DNA from: Lachnospiraceae bacterium
GTDB taxonomy: Bacteria; Bacillota; Clostridia; Lachnospirales; Lachnospiraceae
Direction of reading: 5' to 3'
Length of the DNA stretch: 64,000 nucleotides
Assembly: GCA_900770225.1 (NCBI GenBank)
Contig: CAAGJU010000193.1
Span: 1-64,000 of the forward strand
A program made the translations under genes and the position numbers. A model generated the notes under the pieces. That model saw nothing but the letters and a program-made list of their open reading frames with translations. It made no database searches and was not told the origin of the DNA. Positions 49,924 to 58,868 of the stretch are shown here, one piece after another (the stretch's first letter is position 1; each line of letters starts with the position of its first letter).

Positions 49924-51747
49924 TTATTCCGGATATTTGGCCGGAATCCGGATCTCCACCTCCGTCCCTTCGCCCACGGTGCTCCTGTAGGTAAGTCCAT
50001 AACGCTCCCCGTACAGAATCTGCAGTCTCCGGTGCGTATTGTAAACAGCGATCTGATTCCCCTTTCCGGTACTCACATTTTTCTTCGTCAGAATAGAAGC
50101 CAGAATGTCCTCCGGAATGCCGACGCCGTCATCGGTGACAAGCAGTACCACATCCTGATCCTCCAGCCAGCCGGTGATCACGATGGTGCCGCGGTGCGTT
50201 CCTTTTTCCAGAATGCCGTGCAGGATCGCGTTTTCCACGATCGGCTGCAGTGTAAGCCGCGGAATCTGGTATTCCGTCAGTTCATCCGGCACATCCACGA
50301 CAAAGTCGATGCCATTTTCAAAGCGCATGTTCTGCAGCTGCGCATAGATCGTGACCTGTTCCAGTTCCTCGGCGATCGAGCTTATCGTTTTTTTGCGGCT
50401 GAGCGTCAGTTTGTAGAAGCGTGACAGAGACTGGATCGCCTGGTTCGTTTCCTTAATTCTTCCCTGCTGCGCCATCCAGTTGATCATTTCCATCGTATTA
50501 TAGAGAAAATGCGGGTTGATCTGCGCCTGCAGCGATTTGAACTCAGCCTGCCGGAGCTCCTCCGACTGCTTTTTCTGCTGGTCCATCAGGTTGTTGATCT
50601 GCCGGGCCATATAGTTGTAGGAATCGGTCAGATCACCGATCTCATCTGTCTCCTCGGGAGAAGGCATGGGCACAGGCGGACCGTTTCTGACGCTGCTCAT
50701 CTGTGCGCTGACGGCTGAAATCCGACTGGTCAGGGAGCGGGCCATCAGCCATGCGATCAGGACACTGATGGCTCCGGCCAGCAGCCAGACGCAGATAATG
50801 CCGAAGATGACCTGATTGGCCTTCTGCCTGAGCGGGCGGGAAGGCGTTACTGTCACGAGAAACCAGTCGGCAGTTGTCAGGTAATAATAGCTGACATATA
50901 CGTCTTCACCGAGAACCTTTTTAGCGATAAAACCGTTGGAACTCATCAGGCTGGACCGGATCTTGTCATAATCCATGTAATAAATGCCGGAGAGAGCGGA
51001 GTCCGTAGACGTGATCATCGCGTCACGTTCGTTGGTGATATAGGAGACGCTTCCATCAAAGTCGAGCTGAGAGATCAGTGTATTCTGCAGCGCTGTGGAG
51101 AGGAAATAGCAGGCAAGGTATCCCTTGACCGATGTCTGGTCCGCTGTCCGGATATAGATCGGACGGATGTAGGCGCAGTCTCCCAGTGATTTTTCCTCGC
51201 TTGGGGTCAGGTACATGGGCGGGCAGTACAGCGATGCCGGATGGCTTCCGGAAAAAATACCGAACCAGTACGCCGCGTGGATGCTGTAGGCCGATGAAAA
51301 AACAGACGTATCCGGATCCATATCTTCAAAACACGGATCATCCTTTGGCAGATCGATGTAGATGCGGACAGCGGAAACACCGGTGCCCTTCATCTGCTCC
51401 TTGATATCAGCGAGAAAGGCCGTGGCCGCATCGGAATGAAGAAGATCCTCCAGGGGTTCCTGCAGCGTTTCATCAAACAGCGTCTGGCTGAACGACATGT
51501 CCCGTACAGTATCTGAAAAATCTGTCACGCTGTCGATATCTTTCTGAATGACAGGTGCCGTCTGCGCGGCCGCCTGCTGTTCCTCGCGGAGTGTGTCGGA
51601 CGCGACCATCCGGTACATGCGTCCGGAAATGAAGATGGCGAGAAAGATCATCGGGGTCGCGGCAGCGATCAGGATGATGATGAAGAGCTTGTCGCGGATC
51701 TTCAGGTTGCCGTATGCTTTTTTAATTGAACTTATTGGTGTCTGCAT
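49924..51747 (-). CDS. Membrane sensor histidine kinase (YesM-like)
   Basis: A 607-residue two-helix sensor. TM1 at about 17-40, an extracytoplasmic dCache-like domain to about 290, TM2 near 293-315, a HAMP domain to about 370, the phospho-acceptor His in INPHFLYNTMEMINWM (about 412) and an HATPase domain (NAILHGI, DDGVGIPEDIL). It senses an extracellular signal, probably a sugar or binding-protein complex, and should phosphorylate the AraC-type regulator encoded upstream on the same strand. The 123-bp gap to that gene is mostly repeat. Confidence 0.93.
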   Translation of the reverse strand: MQTPISSIKKAYGNLKIRDKLFIIILIAAATPMIFLAIFISGRMYRMVASDTLREEQQAAAQTAPVIQKDIDSVTDFSDTVRDMSFSQTLFDETLQEPLEDLLHSDAATAFLADIKEQMKGTGVSAVRIYIDLPKDDPCFEDMDPDTSVFSSAYSIHAAYWFGIFSGSHPASLYCPPMYLTPSEEKSLGDCAYIRPIYIRTADQTSVKGYLACYFLSTALQNTLISQLDFDGSVSYITNERDAMITSTDSALSGIYYMDYDKIRSSLMSSNGFIAKKVLGEDVYVSYYYLTTADWFLVTVTPSRPLRQKANQVIFGIICVWLLAGAISVLIAWLMARSLTSRISAVSAQMSSVRNGPPVPMPSPEETDEIGDLTDSYNYMARQINNLMDQQKKQSEELRQAEFKSLQAQINPHFLYNTMEMINWMAQQGRIKETNQAIQSLSRFYKLTLSRKKTISSIAEELEQVTIYAQLQNMRFENGIDFVVDVPDELTEYQIPRLTLQPIVENAILHGILEKGTHRGTIVITGWLEDQDVVLLVTDDGVGIPEDILASILTKKNVSTGKGNQIAVYNTHRRLQILYGERYGLTYRSTVGEGTEVEIRIPAKYPE

Positions 51748-51761
51748 CGCTATTTTCGGGA

Positions 51762-51905
51762 GATCCGGATTCTGCTTTCGTGGATCTGGATAGTCAGGTT
51801 CTGTTTTTCGTATCAGGGAAGTCAGGTTCTGTTTTTTCGTATCAGGGAAGTCGGGTTCTGTTTTCTCGTATCAGGAGAGCCGGGTTCTGTTCTCGCGGTA
51901 ATCGG
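51762..51905 (-). repeat. Tandem copies of the response regulator gene's 3' end
   Basis: Five approximately 29-bp units (51879-51905, 51850-51878, 51821-51849, 51793-51820, 51762-51792), read on the minus strand as ACRARAACAGAACCYGRC. The unit ending at the TGA (51871-51873) is the real gene end; the remaining ones run toward the kinase start and occupy nearly all of the gap. Confidence 0.85.
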
Positions 51906-53511
51906 AGGGAGAGAAGCCGGTATATTTTTTAAAAGCTTTGCCGAAGTAATTGCTGTCGTTGTAGCCGACGCGGGCGGCCACTTCCGAGATGTTATTCCGC
52001 GGATCGGACAGCAGCTCCTTCGCGCGTTCCATGCGGAACTCCGTTAGGTACTGGTTAAGCGTCTGGCCGGTCTCGGATTTGAAAACCGTGCAGGCGTAGG
52101 AGGCCGACAGACGCGCGTATTCCGCAATCTCCTTCGTCGAAAGCAGCGGGTCATCGTAATGGGAGCCGATATAGCTCCGGATCAGGTAGACCGAGGAATT
52201 TTCGGGTACATAATTTTCCACGTCATCCAGATAACGGTTCACATAGGCGGTGAGCAGCTGGTGCAGCTCGGGAAAAGTAAAGCAGCTGCGGAAATTTTCC
52301 AGAATGTCTCCGCCGTCGGAGACGTGGTCCTGAAGCTGTTTCTTCCTGCGCAGATCTTCGATAAAAGCCGCAATCCGGTAATAAAACGTCTGCACCGAGC
52401 GCTCCATCAGATCTTCATTCAGGAAAAGCGTGTCATACAGGCTGTCACAGGATGCCTTTGCCGCCTGACGGTCCGCATTCCGGAGGGCGTCCTCCAGGGC
52501 TTCCGCTTCATGCTGGATTTTTTCCTCACCACCGGATACATGACTGCCGTCATCAGGTATACCGCTGATCAGGACAGTACCGGCCTCGCGGAAAAAGCAA
52601 TGCTGCAGCAGGACAACGGCGCTGCTGTAGGAAGCATAGAGCTTCTGGATGCCGGAGACGATGGACCCGGCCGCGATGAAATACGGATAATCTTCCGGGA
52701 CCAGCTGGCTTAGGGCATCAGCGGCCGAACGAATGGTGGTCGTGCTGAAATCATCCTTCCGGAATACGTGAAAGACAAACAGATTCGGACGTTTTTCCGT
52801 GCTGATCACGTGCATATGCGCGGGACGGATACGGTCATGCAGAAGCTGAGTCGTTTTCTGGAGAAAATCCGGCGGCAGTTCCTTTCGCTCATCACATTGC
52901 AGAAGCATGGTAAAGGCCGCGTGAAACAGATCGGCAGAACCGTATTTTCTGCAGTAGTTCTGGCTCAGCTCCGTGACGGACTCCTTAATCGAGCGATAGG
53001 GAACCGTAAGGCAGGCGGCCAGGTGCGCCGCCTGAACCGAATCCGAGAGCGTCTCCGCGCTCCGGCTGCGCCGGATCGAGTCGCTGCGCTCCACTGCCTC
53101 AAGCACCGTCCTGCGAACCTCGTCCAGATTCAGGGGCTTTTCCACATAGCTTACCGCCTGCAGACGGATGGCAGCCTTCAGATACTCCTTGTCCGAGTAG
53201 CCGCTCATAAAAATAAACACGGTATCCGGGGCCGCAGCGTGAATGCGGTTCATCATCTCGATACCGTCCATGCGCGGCATACGCACATCGGACAGCACAA
53301 TATCCGGATGATGCGCCGAAGCCATGCGCAGTCCGTCTGTGCCGTCGACCGCCGTGTATACCTGGTCAATACCCAGATCCATCCAGTCAATCGTATTCAT
53401 AAGACCTGTACGCGTCAGGTTTTCATCATCAACAATCAGAAGTTTGATACCGATACCTCTTTCATTACATGTCCGGCGGAGATGCCGCCTGTTTCTACTT
53501 AATGAATACAC
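51871..53511 (-). CDS. AraC-type response regulator (YesN-like)
   Basis: About 520-546 residues. An N-terminal receiver domain (IKLLIVDDEN, phospho-Asp in IVLSDVRMPRMDG, Lys in VEKPLN), a long central region and two C-terminal AraC helix-turn-helix motifs (SASYACTVFKSETG, ISEVAARVGYNDSNYFGKAFKKYTG). The start is unclear: the first in-frame start is GTG at 53511 without a ribosome-binding site, while a good AAAGAGGT lies 13 bases before the receiver domain with only an ATC at 53448. It likely activates the divergent ABC operon at 53694. Confidence 0.92.
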   Translation of the reverse strand: MYSLSRNRRHLRRTCNERGIGIKLLIVDDENLTRTGLMNTIDWMDLGIDQVYTAVDGTDGLRMASAHHPDIVLSDVRMPRMDGIEMMNRIHAAAPDTVFIFMSGYSDKEYLKAAIRLQAVSYVEKPLNLDEVRRTVLEAVERSDSIRRSRSAETLSDSVQAAHLAACLTVPYRSIKESVTELSQNYCRKYGSADLFHAAFTMLLQCDERKELPPDFLQKTTQLLHDRIRPAHMHVISTEKRPNLFVFHVFRKDDFSTTTIRSAADALSQLVPEDYPYFIAAGSIVSGIQKLYASYSSAVVLLQHCFFREAGTVLISGIPDDGSHVSGGEEKIQHEAEALEDALRNADRQAAKASCDSLYDTLFLNEDLMERSVQTFYYRIAAFIEDLRRKKQLQDHVSDGGDILENFRSCFTFPELHQLLTAYVNRYLDDVENYVPENSSVYLIRSYIGSHYDDPLLSTKEIAEYARLSASYACTVFKSETGQTLNQYLTEFRMERAKELLSDPRNNISEVAARVGYNDSNYFGKAFKKYTGFSPSDYRENRTRLS

Positions 53512-53596
53512 ATACTATACGACCCTTTCGTCGTAATTTCCAGTTCGAGCGGCATTAAATGCGTCATTGGCGACGAGAGGCCCGCCTTTAGCACTT

Positions 53597-53610
53597 TCGA
53601 AAAATTTACC
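53597..53610 (+). promoter_or_regulatory. Motif shared by both ABC promoters, copy 1
   Basis: TCGAAAAATTTACC here and TCGAAGAATTTTACC at 57364-57378 both lie upstream of extended -10 promoters in this locus. It may be a binding site for the AraC-type regulator; two sites are too few to prove it. Confidence 0.4.
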
Positions 53611-53652
53611 CTTTATAGAAAAAAATTCCTCTTAAAACGCCTCTTTCCCCGA

Positions 53653-53661
53653 TGCTATACT
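53653..53661 (+). promoter_or_regulatory. Extended -10 promoter of the ABC operon
   Basis: TG-C-TATACT, 33 bp before the ATG at 53694. No good -35, as is usual for an activator-dependent promoter. Confidence 0.45.
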
Positions 53662-53693
53662 TTTCGCATATGGAAAGGAAGGAGGAATTGAGT

Positions 53694-55265
53694 ATGTCAG
53701 AAGAGACTGTAAAAACGACATCTGCCGGTACGGCATCTTCCGCAGATGAAGATCTTATTCTGGAACTCAAAGGCATCACAAAGATATTCCCCGGTGTTAA
53801 GGCGCTGGACAACGTGCATTTCCAGCTTCGCAGGGGAGAGATCCACGCGCTGATGGGCGAAAACGGCGCTGGAAAATCCACATTTATCAAGGTTATCACC
53901 GGTGTCCATGCGGCCGAGGAAGGCCACATGTATCTCAACGGTCAGGAGGTTCACTTCAAGGGACCGAAGGATGCACTGGAGGCAGGTATTGCCGCCGTTT
54001 ATCAGCATCCCACGATTTACCCGACCCTGTCCGTAACCGAGAACATCTTCATGGGACATGAATTCATCAGCCACGGTCTGATCCAGTGGAGCACGATGAA
54101 TAAGGAAGCACAGAAGCTCCTGGATCGTCTGGACGCTGATTTCAAGCCGACCGCTGAGATGGGGGCGCTTTCTGTTGCCCAGCAGCAGATGGTCGAGATC
54201 GCAAAGGCACTTTCTACCAATGCGAAGATCATCATTCTCGATGAGCCGACAGCAGCACTGACAGCCAACGAGTCCGAGAAACTCTACCGCATCGTAGAGC
54301 AGCTCAGAGATTCCGGCGTTTCGATTATTTTTATCTCCCACCGTATGGAGGATATGTATCGTCTGGCCAGCCGTGTAACGGTTCTCCGTGACTCGAAGTA
54401 CATCGGCACCTATGATGTAGACAAGATCACGAATGCTGATCTGATCAAGGCCATGGTAGGTCGTGAGATCAAGGATATGTATCCGAAGCCAAAGGTAGAG
54501 ATCGGTGAGGAGGCATTCCGTATCGAGGGCATCAGCCGTCTCGGCTACTGCAAGGACGTGTCCCTCAACGTACACAAGGGCGAGATCGTCGGTCTGACCG
54601 GTCTGGTAGGTGCAGGCCGTACTGAGACAATGGAAGCTGTCTGCGGTATTGCAAAGGCAAGCGCCGGCAAGATCTTCGTAGACGGCAAGGAAGTTCATAT
54701 CAAGAACCCGACGGATTCCATGAAGGCCGGCATTGTGCTTCTGCCTGAGGACCGTACAAAACAGGGTCTGATCATGGACTGGGGTCTGGGAGACAACGTT
54801 ACGCTTCCGATCCAGGATGAGATTGCCAAGGGACCGTTCAAGGTTAAAAATATCCAGCAGGAGCGTGAGATCTCCAAGCATTACCTTGAGGAAGTAGATA
54901 CCAAGGCACTGACGATCTATGATCTGGGCTCCAGCCTTTCCGGCGGCAACCAGCAGAAGGTTGTAGTTGCCAAGGCTCTGGCACAGAAGAACATGAAGGT
55001 TCTGATCATGGACGAGCCGACCAAGGGTGTCGATGTCGGAGCCAAGGCTGAGATCTACTCGATCATGGGAGACCTGGCAAAGCAGGGTTACGCGATCCTG
55101 ATGATCTCCTCCGAGATGCCGGAGATCCTCGGCATGTCCGACAGAATCTATACGATGTGCAAGGGCAGGATCACAGGATGTCTGGATATCTCCGAAGCTA
55201 CACAGGAGAGACTGCTTGAACTGTCGATGGAGCACGGTAATGAAGAAAAGGAGGCGGCTCAGTAA
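53694..55265 (+). CDS. Sugar ABC transporter ATPase, fused double NBD (RhaT/LsrA-like)
   Basis: A 523-residue tandem ATPase. Domain 1: GENGAGKST, signature LSVAQQQ, IIILDEPTAALT. Domain 2: relaxed Walker A GLVGAGRTET, signature LSGGNQQK, VLIMDEPTKGVDVGAK. It pairs with the two different permeases that follow, an arrangement typical of rhamnose and AI-2 (Lsr) importers. ATG at 53694 follows AAGGAGG. Its stop codon overlaps the next start (TAATG). Confidence 0.93.
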   Translation: MSEETVKTTSAGTASSADEDLILELKGITKIFPGVKALDNVHFQLRRGEIHALMGENGAGKSTFIKVITGVHAAEEGHMYLNGQEVHFKGPKDALEAGIAAVYQHPTIYPTLSVTENIFMGHEFISHGLIQWSTMNKEAQKLLDRLDADFKPTAEMGALSVAQQQMVEIAKALSTNAKIIILDEPTAALTANESEKLYRIVEQLRDSGVSIIFISHRMEDMYRLASRVTVLRDSKYIGTYDVDKITNADLIKAMVGREIKDMYPKPKVEIGEEAFRIEGISRLGYCKDVSLNVHKGEIVGLTGLVGAGRTETMEAVCGIAKASAGKIFVDGKEVHIKNPTDSMKAGIVLLPEDRTKQGLIMDWGLGDNVTLPIQDEIAKGPFKVKNIQQEREISKHYLEEVDTKALTIYDLGSSLSGGNQQKVVVAKALAQKNMKVLIMDEPTKGVDVGAKAEIYSIMGDLAKQGYAILMISSEMPEILGMSDRIYTMCKGRITGCLDISEATQERLLELSMEHGNEEKEAAQ

Positions 55266-56263
55266 TGGAAGAGAAGACATCCGTATGGAAGCGGTTGAGA
55301 AGCTCTCGTGAAGTCAGCCTTGTTCTGATTCTCGTGATCATGCTCATCGCGGTTGAATGCATTCAGTATTTCGGAGGAAACGGACATTTCCTTTCTCCGA
55401 CCAATATCGGACAGATTTTCAGAAATAACGCACTGACCATGCTGATGGCACTTGGTATGCTCTGCGTACTGCTGACAGCAGGTATCGATATCTCGATCGC
55501 TTCGACGCTCGGTTTCTGCGGCATGGTTGTAGGTATGCTCCAGAAGAATCATATCTGCCAGAACACGCTGCTGCTGTTCCTGCTCGCTGCGGCGATCGGC
55601 CTTGGCTGCGGACTTCTGAATGGTCTGATCATTGCCAAATGCCACATCGCTCCGATCATCGTATCGATGGGCTTCATGTACATCTGGCGTGGACTTGCTT
55701 ACGTCGTATCCGGTAACCAGTGGGCTTCCGGTGCAGATGTTGCACACTTTGCCGAGTTCGGTAAGGACGGATCTGTCGGACCTTACATCGTTCTGATCGT
55801 TGCCTATGTGGCGTTCTTCATCATCATGAAGTGGACGCGCTTCGGCCGCAGGATCTACGCAGTAGGTTCCAACTCGGAGGCAGCTTCGGTTTCCGGTATC
55901 AATGTAGACCGCGTACTGATCTCTGTTTACATGATCATGGGTCTCCTGGCAGGCCTTTCCGGCGCGCTTTCCGTATCGATCTATGCATCCGCTCAGCCGA
56001 ACATGCAGTACGGCAAGGAAATGGATGTCATCGCTGCCTGCGTCATCGGCGGTGTTTCGATGAACGGCGGCCGCGGATCTGTTGTCGGAACTTTCCTTGG
56101 CGCTCTGTTCTATGCTGTACTGGCAAAGGCACTTCCGCTTGTCGGCCTCGACTCGATCTGGCAGAACCTGATCAAGGGCGTTGTCGTACTTGCTGTTGTA
56201 CTTCTCAATACACTGACACAGCGTGCTATGGACAGATCTAATCTGGAAAGGAGGGAGATGTAA
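55265..56263 (+). CDS. Sugar ABC permease 1
   Basis: A 332-residue RbsC-type permease, eight to ten helices, with LGMLCVLLTAGIDISIAST (about 62-80) and the C-terminal CVIGGVSMNGGRGSVVGT (about 259-276). Translationally coupled to the ATPase by one shared base. Half of a probable heterodimeric channel. Confidence 0.93.
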   Translation: MEEKTSVWKRLRSSREVSLVLILVIMLIAVECIQYFGGNGHFLSPTNIGQIFRNNALTMLMALGMLCVLLTAGIDISIASTLGFCGMVVGMLQKNHICQNTLLLFLLAAAIGLGCGLLNGLIIAKCHIAPIIVSMGFMYIWRGLAYVVSGNQWASGADVAHFAEFGKDGSVGPYIVLIVAYVAFFIIMKWTRFGRRIYAVGSNSEAASVSGINVDRVLISVYMIMGLLAGLSGALSVSIYASAQPNMQYGKEMDVIAACVIGGVSMNGGRGSVVGTFLGALFYAVLAKALPLVGLDSIWQNLIKGVVVLAVVLLNTLTQRAMDRSNLERREM

Positions 56264-56265
56264 TC

Positions 56266-57273
56266 ATGGCAGGAAAATCAGGAAGAACCATAGACATCAC
56301 CCCGAGAAAAGGTAAAATTTTCCGGTGGGAGACGGGTCTGATCTTCATCTTTATCGCCGTCATTATTTTTGGTAATATCGTATCTCCTTCTTTCAATATT
56401 AAAAGCGTGTTCATGAACATGCCGAAGTACCTGGCTGAGATGTTCATGATGTTTGCGATGGGATATATCCTGATCATCGCTGAGATCGATATCTCCGTTG
56501 GATCGATCGTCTGCCTGGCGGCAACCATGACCTGCTTCGCAAACAATGCCGGTCTTCCGATGGCTGCACAGGTGATCATCTGCCTCGGCGTCGGCACCCT
56601 CTGCGGCGTTCTGAACGGCGAAATCCTGACACATTTCCAGGAGCTGCCGTCGATGATCGTAACGCTCGGTACACAGATTATCTTCCGTGGTATCGCTGAG
56701 GTTTCCATGGGAAGCGGCGGATCGATCTCTCTGTCGGATACAAAGGGATTTGCAGCACTTGGCGGTTCCATCGGTATCGTACCGATTGCCTTCATTCTGA
56801 TCATCATTGCGGCTGTATGCTTCATCTTCATCCTTTCGAAGACGACGACCGGAAGAAAAATGTATGCGATCGGTTCCAACCATACGACTGCACTCTATTC
56901 CGGTATCAAGGTACAGAAGATCCGCAGAAACTGCTACATCCTGATCGGTGCTATGGCCGGTGTCTGCGCCATGTTCATGCTGGCTACCTCCTTCGGTGCC
57001 AACACGACGACAGGCCAGGGCTTTGAGATGGATGTCATCTCGATGTGCGTATTCGGCGGCATTGCCACGACAGGCGGCAAGGGCAACCTGATCGGCGCAT
57101 CGATCGCAGGCTTTACGATCGTTCTGCTGAAGATCGTTCTGTCCCTTCTGAATATCTCCGGACAGACCATCCTCGTTATCATCGGTATCCTGCTGATCGT
57201 ATCTGTCATGATCCCGAGCATCAACGAGCAGATCACCAACAAGAAGAAAAAAGCTGCTCTGGCAAAAGCATAA
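56266..57273 (+). CDS. Sugar ABC permease 2
   Basis: A 335-residue RbsC-type permease with GYILIIAEIDISVGSIVCLAA (about 66-86) and VFGGIATTGGKGNLIGASI (about 262-280). It begins three bases after permease 1, with GGAGGG inside the preceding gene's end. Together they suggest a two-permease importer of the RhaPQ or LsrCD type. Confidence 0.93.
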   Translation: MAGKSGRTIDITPRKGKIFRWETGLIFIFIAVIIFGNIVSPSFNIKSVFMNMPKYLAEMFMMFAMGYILIIAEIDISVGSIVCLAATMTCFANNAGLPMAAQVIICLGVGTLCGVLNGEILTHFQELPSMIVTLGTQIIFRGIAEVSMGSGGSISLSDTKGFAALGGSIGIVPIAFILIIIAAVCFIFILSKTTTGRKMYAIGSNHTTALYSGIKVQKIRRNCYILIGAMAGVCAMFMLATSFGANTTTGQGFEMDVISMCVFGGIATTGGKGNLIGASIAGFTIVLLKIVLSLLNISGQTILVIIGILLIVSVMIPSINEQITNKKKKAALAKA

Positions 57274-57297
57274 AATGGCAGGTGCTACCTGCTGTCA

Positions 57298-57345
57298 GAA
57301 CGCCATGTGGACACAGTATGTTCACATGGCGTTCAAATTTTGTTC
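57298..57345 (+). terminator. Hairpin between permease and binding-protein gene
   Basis: GAACGCCATGTG pairs perfectly with CACATGGCGTTC, followed by AAATTTTGTT. The tail is weak, so it may act as a partial terminator or a 3' stabiliser ahead of the separately promoted binding-protein gene. Confidence 0.65.
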
Positions 57346-57363
57346 AGAAAATAATACCGATAA

Positions 57364-57408
57364 TCGAAGAATTTTACCATTTTCCGTTTTCGAGGCGGAT
57401 GCTAGAAT
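57364..57408 (+). promoter_or_regulatory. Promoter region of the binding-protein gene
   Basis: Contains the shared motif TCGAAGAATTTTACC (57364-57378) and an extended -10, TG-C-TAGAAT (57400-57408). A separate promoter fits the need for more binding protein than permease. Confidence 0.45.
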
Positions 57409-57486
57409 GCTTTCATGGAGTTGAGAAAACTCTTATGGTTACCCGATTGGAGGGGTACAGATTTACAAACACAGGAGGAATTGAAA

Positions 57487-58686
57487 ATGAAAAAACAGGT
57501 AGTTAGTGTACTGCTTACAGCAGCAATGGCCACCGGAATGCTCGCAGGCTGCGGATCTTCCACAACTGCAACATCCAGCGCAGCATCATCTTCCAGCACT
57601 GCAGCGGCTTCCAGCACCGCAGCAGCTTCCAGCTCCAGCGCGGCTGAGGAGAGCACATCCTCTTCCAGCACTGCAGCAGCTTCCAGCTCTTCTACTGAGG
57701 CAGTAAAATCTACTTCCGCAGCAGCTTCTACTGGCAAGGCAGATGGCACCTATGCACTGGTTCCGAAGTCAGCAGGTAACCCGTTCAATGAGAGAGAGGC
57801 TGATGGATTTACACAGGCTGTTGAGGCTATGGGCGGCACCGCTGTTGTCAACTATCCTGATCAGCCTACCGCTGATGCACAGATCACCGTTATCCAGTCT
57901 CTGATTTCTCAGGGCGTTGATTCCATCGCTGTAGCAGCAAACGATGCAAATGCTCTTTCCGCAGCTCTTCAGCAGGCTAAGGATGCAGGCATTGCAGTCT
58001 GCACACTTGACTCTGATGTTAACGCTGCAGATCGTGCAGTATTCTGCAACCAGGCCGGCGTTCAGGAAATCGGCCAGGCTCTGATGGATGCCGTTCTTGA
58101 TATCTCCGGTGGCGAGGGACAGTACGCTATCCTTTCCGCTACTTCTCAGGCTACCAACCAGAACGCATGGATCGATGCCATGAAGCAGATCGCAGCTTCT
58201 GATGACAAGTACTCCAAACTGGAGCTCGTTGAAGTTGCATACGGCGATGATGAGCCGCAGAAGTCCACTGACCAGACCCAGGCTCTGCTGACCAAGTATC
58301 CGGATCTGAAAGTTATCTGCTCTCCGACGACTGTAGGTATCGCAGCAGCTGCTAAGGTTCTTCAGGACCAGGGATCTTCCGTAAAACTGACAGGTCTTGG
58401 ACTTCCGTCTGAGATGAAAGAGTACATCGGCGACGATGATTCTCATTCCTGCCCTTACATGTTCCTGTGGAACCCGATCGACCTTGGAAAACTTGCAGGC
58501 TACACTTCCATCGCTCTTGCTAACGGAACCATCACCGGCGCTGAAGGCGAGACCTTCGAAGCTGGAGACCTTGAGGGATCTCCTTACACCATCACTGCTA
58601 ACTCTGACGGCGCTACTGAGATCATCCTTGGCCAGCCTTTCAAGTTTGATCCGAGCAACATCGATGAGTGGGCTGAGGTATACTAA
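57487..58686 (+). CDS. Sugar ABC substrate-binding lipoprotein (RhaS/LsrB-like)
   Basis: A 399-residue lipoprotein: signal with LAGC at about 18-21, a long Ser/Ala/Thr spacer to about residue 82, then a type I binding-protein fold. GVDSIAVAANDANALSAAL, VCTLDSDVNAADRAVF and CNQAGVQEIGQAL resemble rhamnose- or AI-2-binding proteins. The ligand is not provable. AGGAGG precedes the ATG. The spacer is simple in composition and repetitive at codon level (TCCAGC, GCAGC), as in other lipoproteins here. Confidence 0.92.
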   Translation: MKKQVVSVLLTAAMATGMLAGCGSSTTATSSAASSSSTAAASSTAAASSSSAAEESTSSSSTAAASSSSTEAVKSTSAAASTGKADGTYALVPKSAGNPFNEREADGFTQAVEAMGGTAVVNYPDQPTADAQITVIQSLISQGVDSIAVAANDANALSAALQQAKDAGIAVCTLDSDVNAADRAVFCNQAGVQEIGQALMDAVLDISGGEGQYAILSATSQATNQNAWIDAMKQIAASDDKYSKLELVEVAYGDDEPQKSTDQTQALLTKYPDLKVICSPTTVGIAAAAKVLQDQGSSVKLTGLGLPSEMKEYIGDDDSHSCPYMFLWNPIDLGKLAGYTSIALANGTITGAEGETFEAGDLEGSPYTITANSDGATEIILGQPFKFDPSNIDEWAEVY

Positions 58687-58729
58687 TCTCTCCTGAGATG
58701 TATACAGCAGAAAATTAACACGAATGAAG

Positions 58730-58757
58730 GACGCTCTCCGGGAAACCGGGGAGCGTC
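58730..58757 (+). terminator. Hairpin after the binding-protein gene
   Basis: GACGCTCTCC pairs with GGGGAGCGTC, loop GGGAAACC; the following tail is only moderately T-rich. Confidence 0.6.
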
Positions 58758-58868
58758 TTGCGTTGTCTGGGTTTTCGGTGGCAGCAGCGAGCGGCGCGTG
58801 ATATGATAAGCCGGAAGTATACTGATGGCAGCAGGAATATGGAATCAATCAGGAATGAGGGGACGGAA

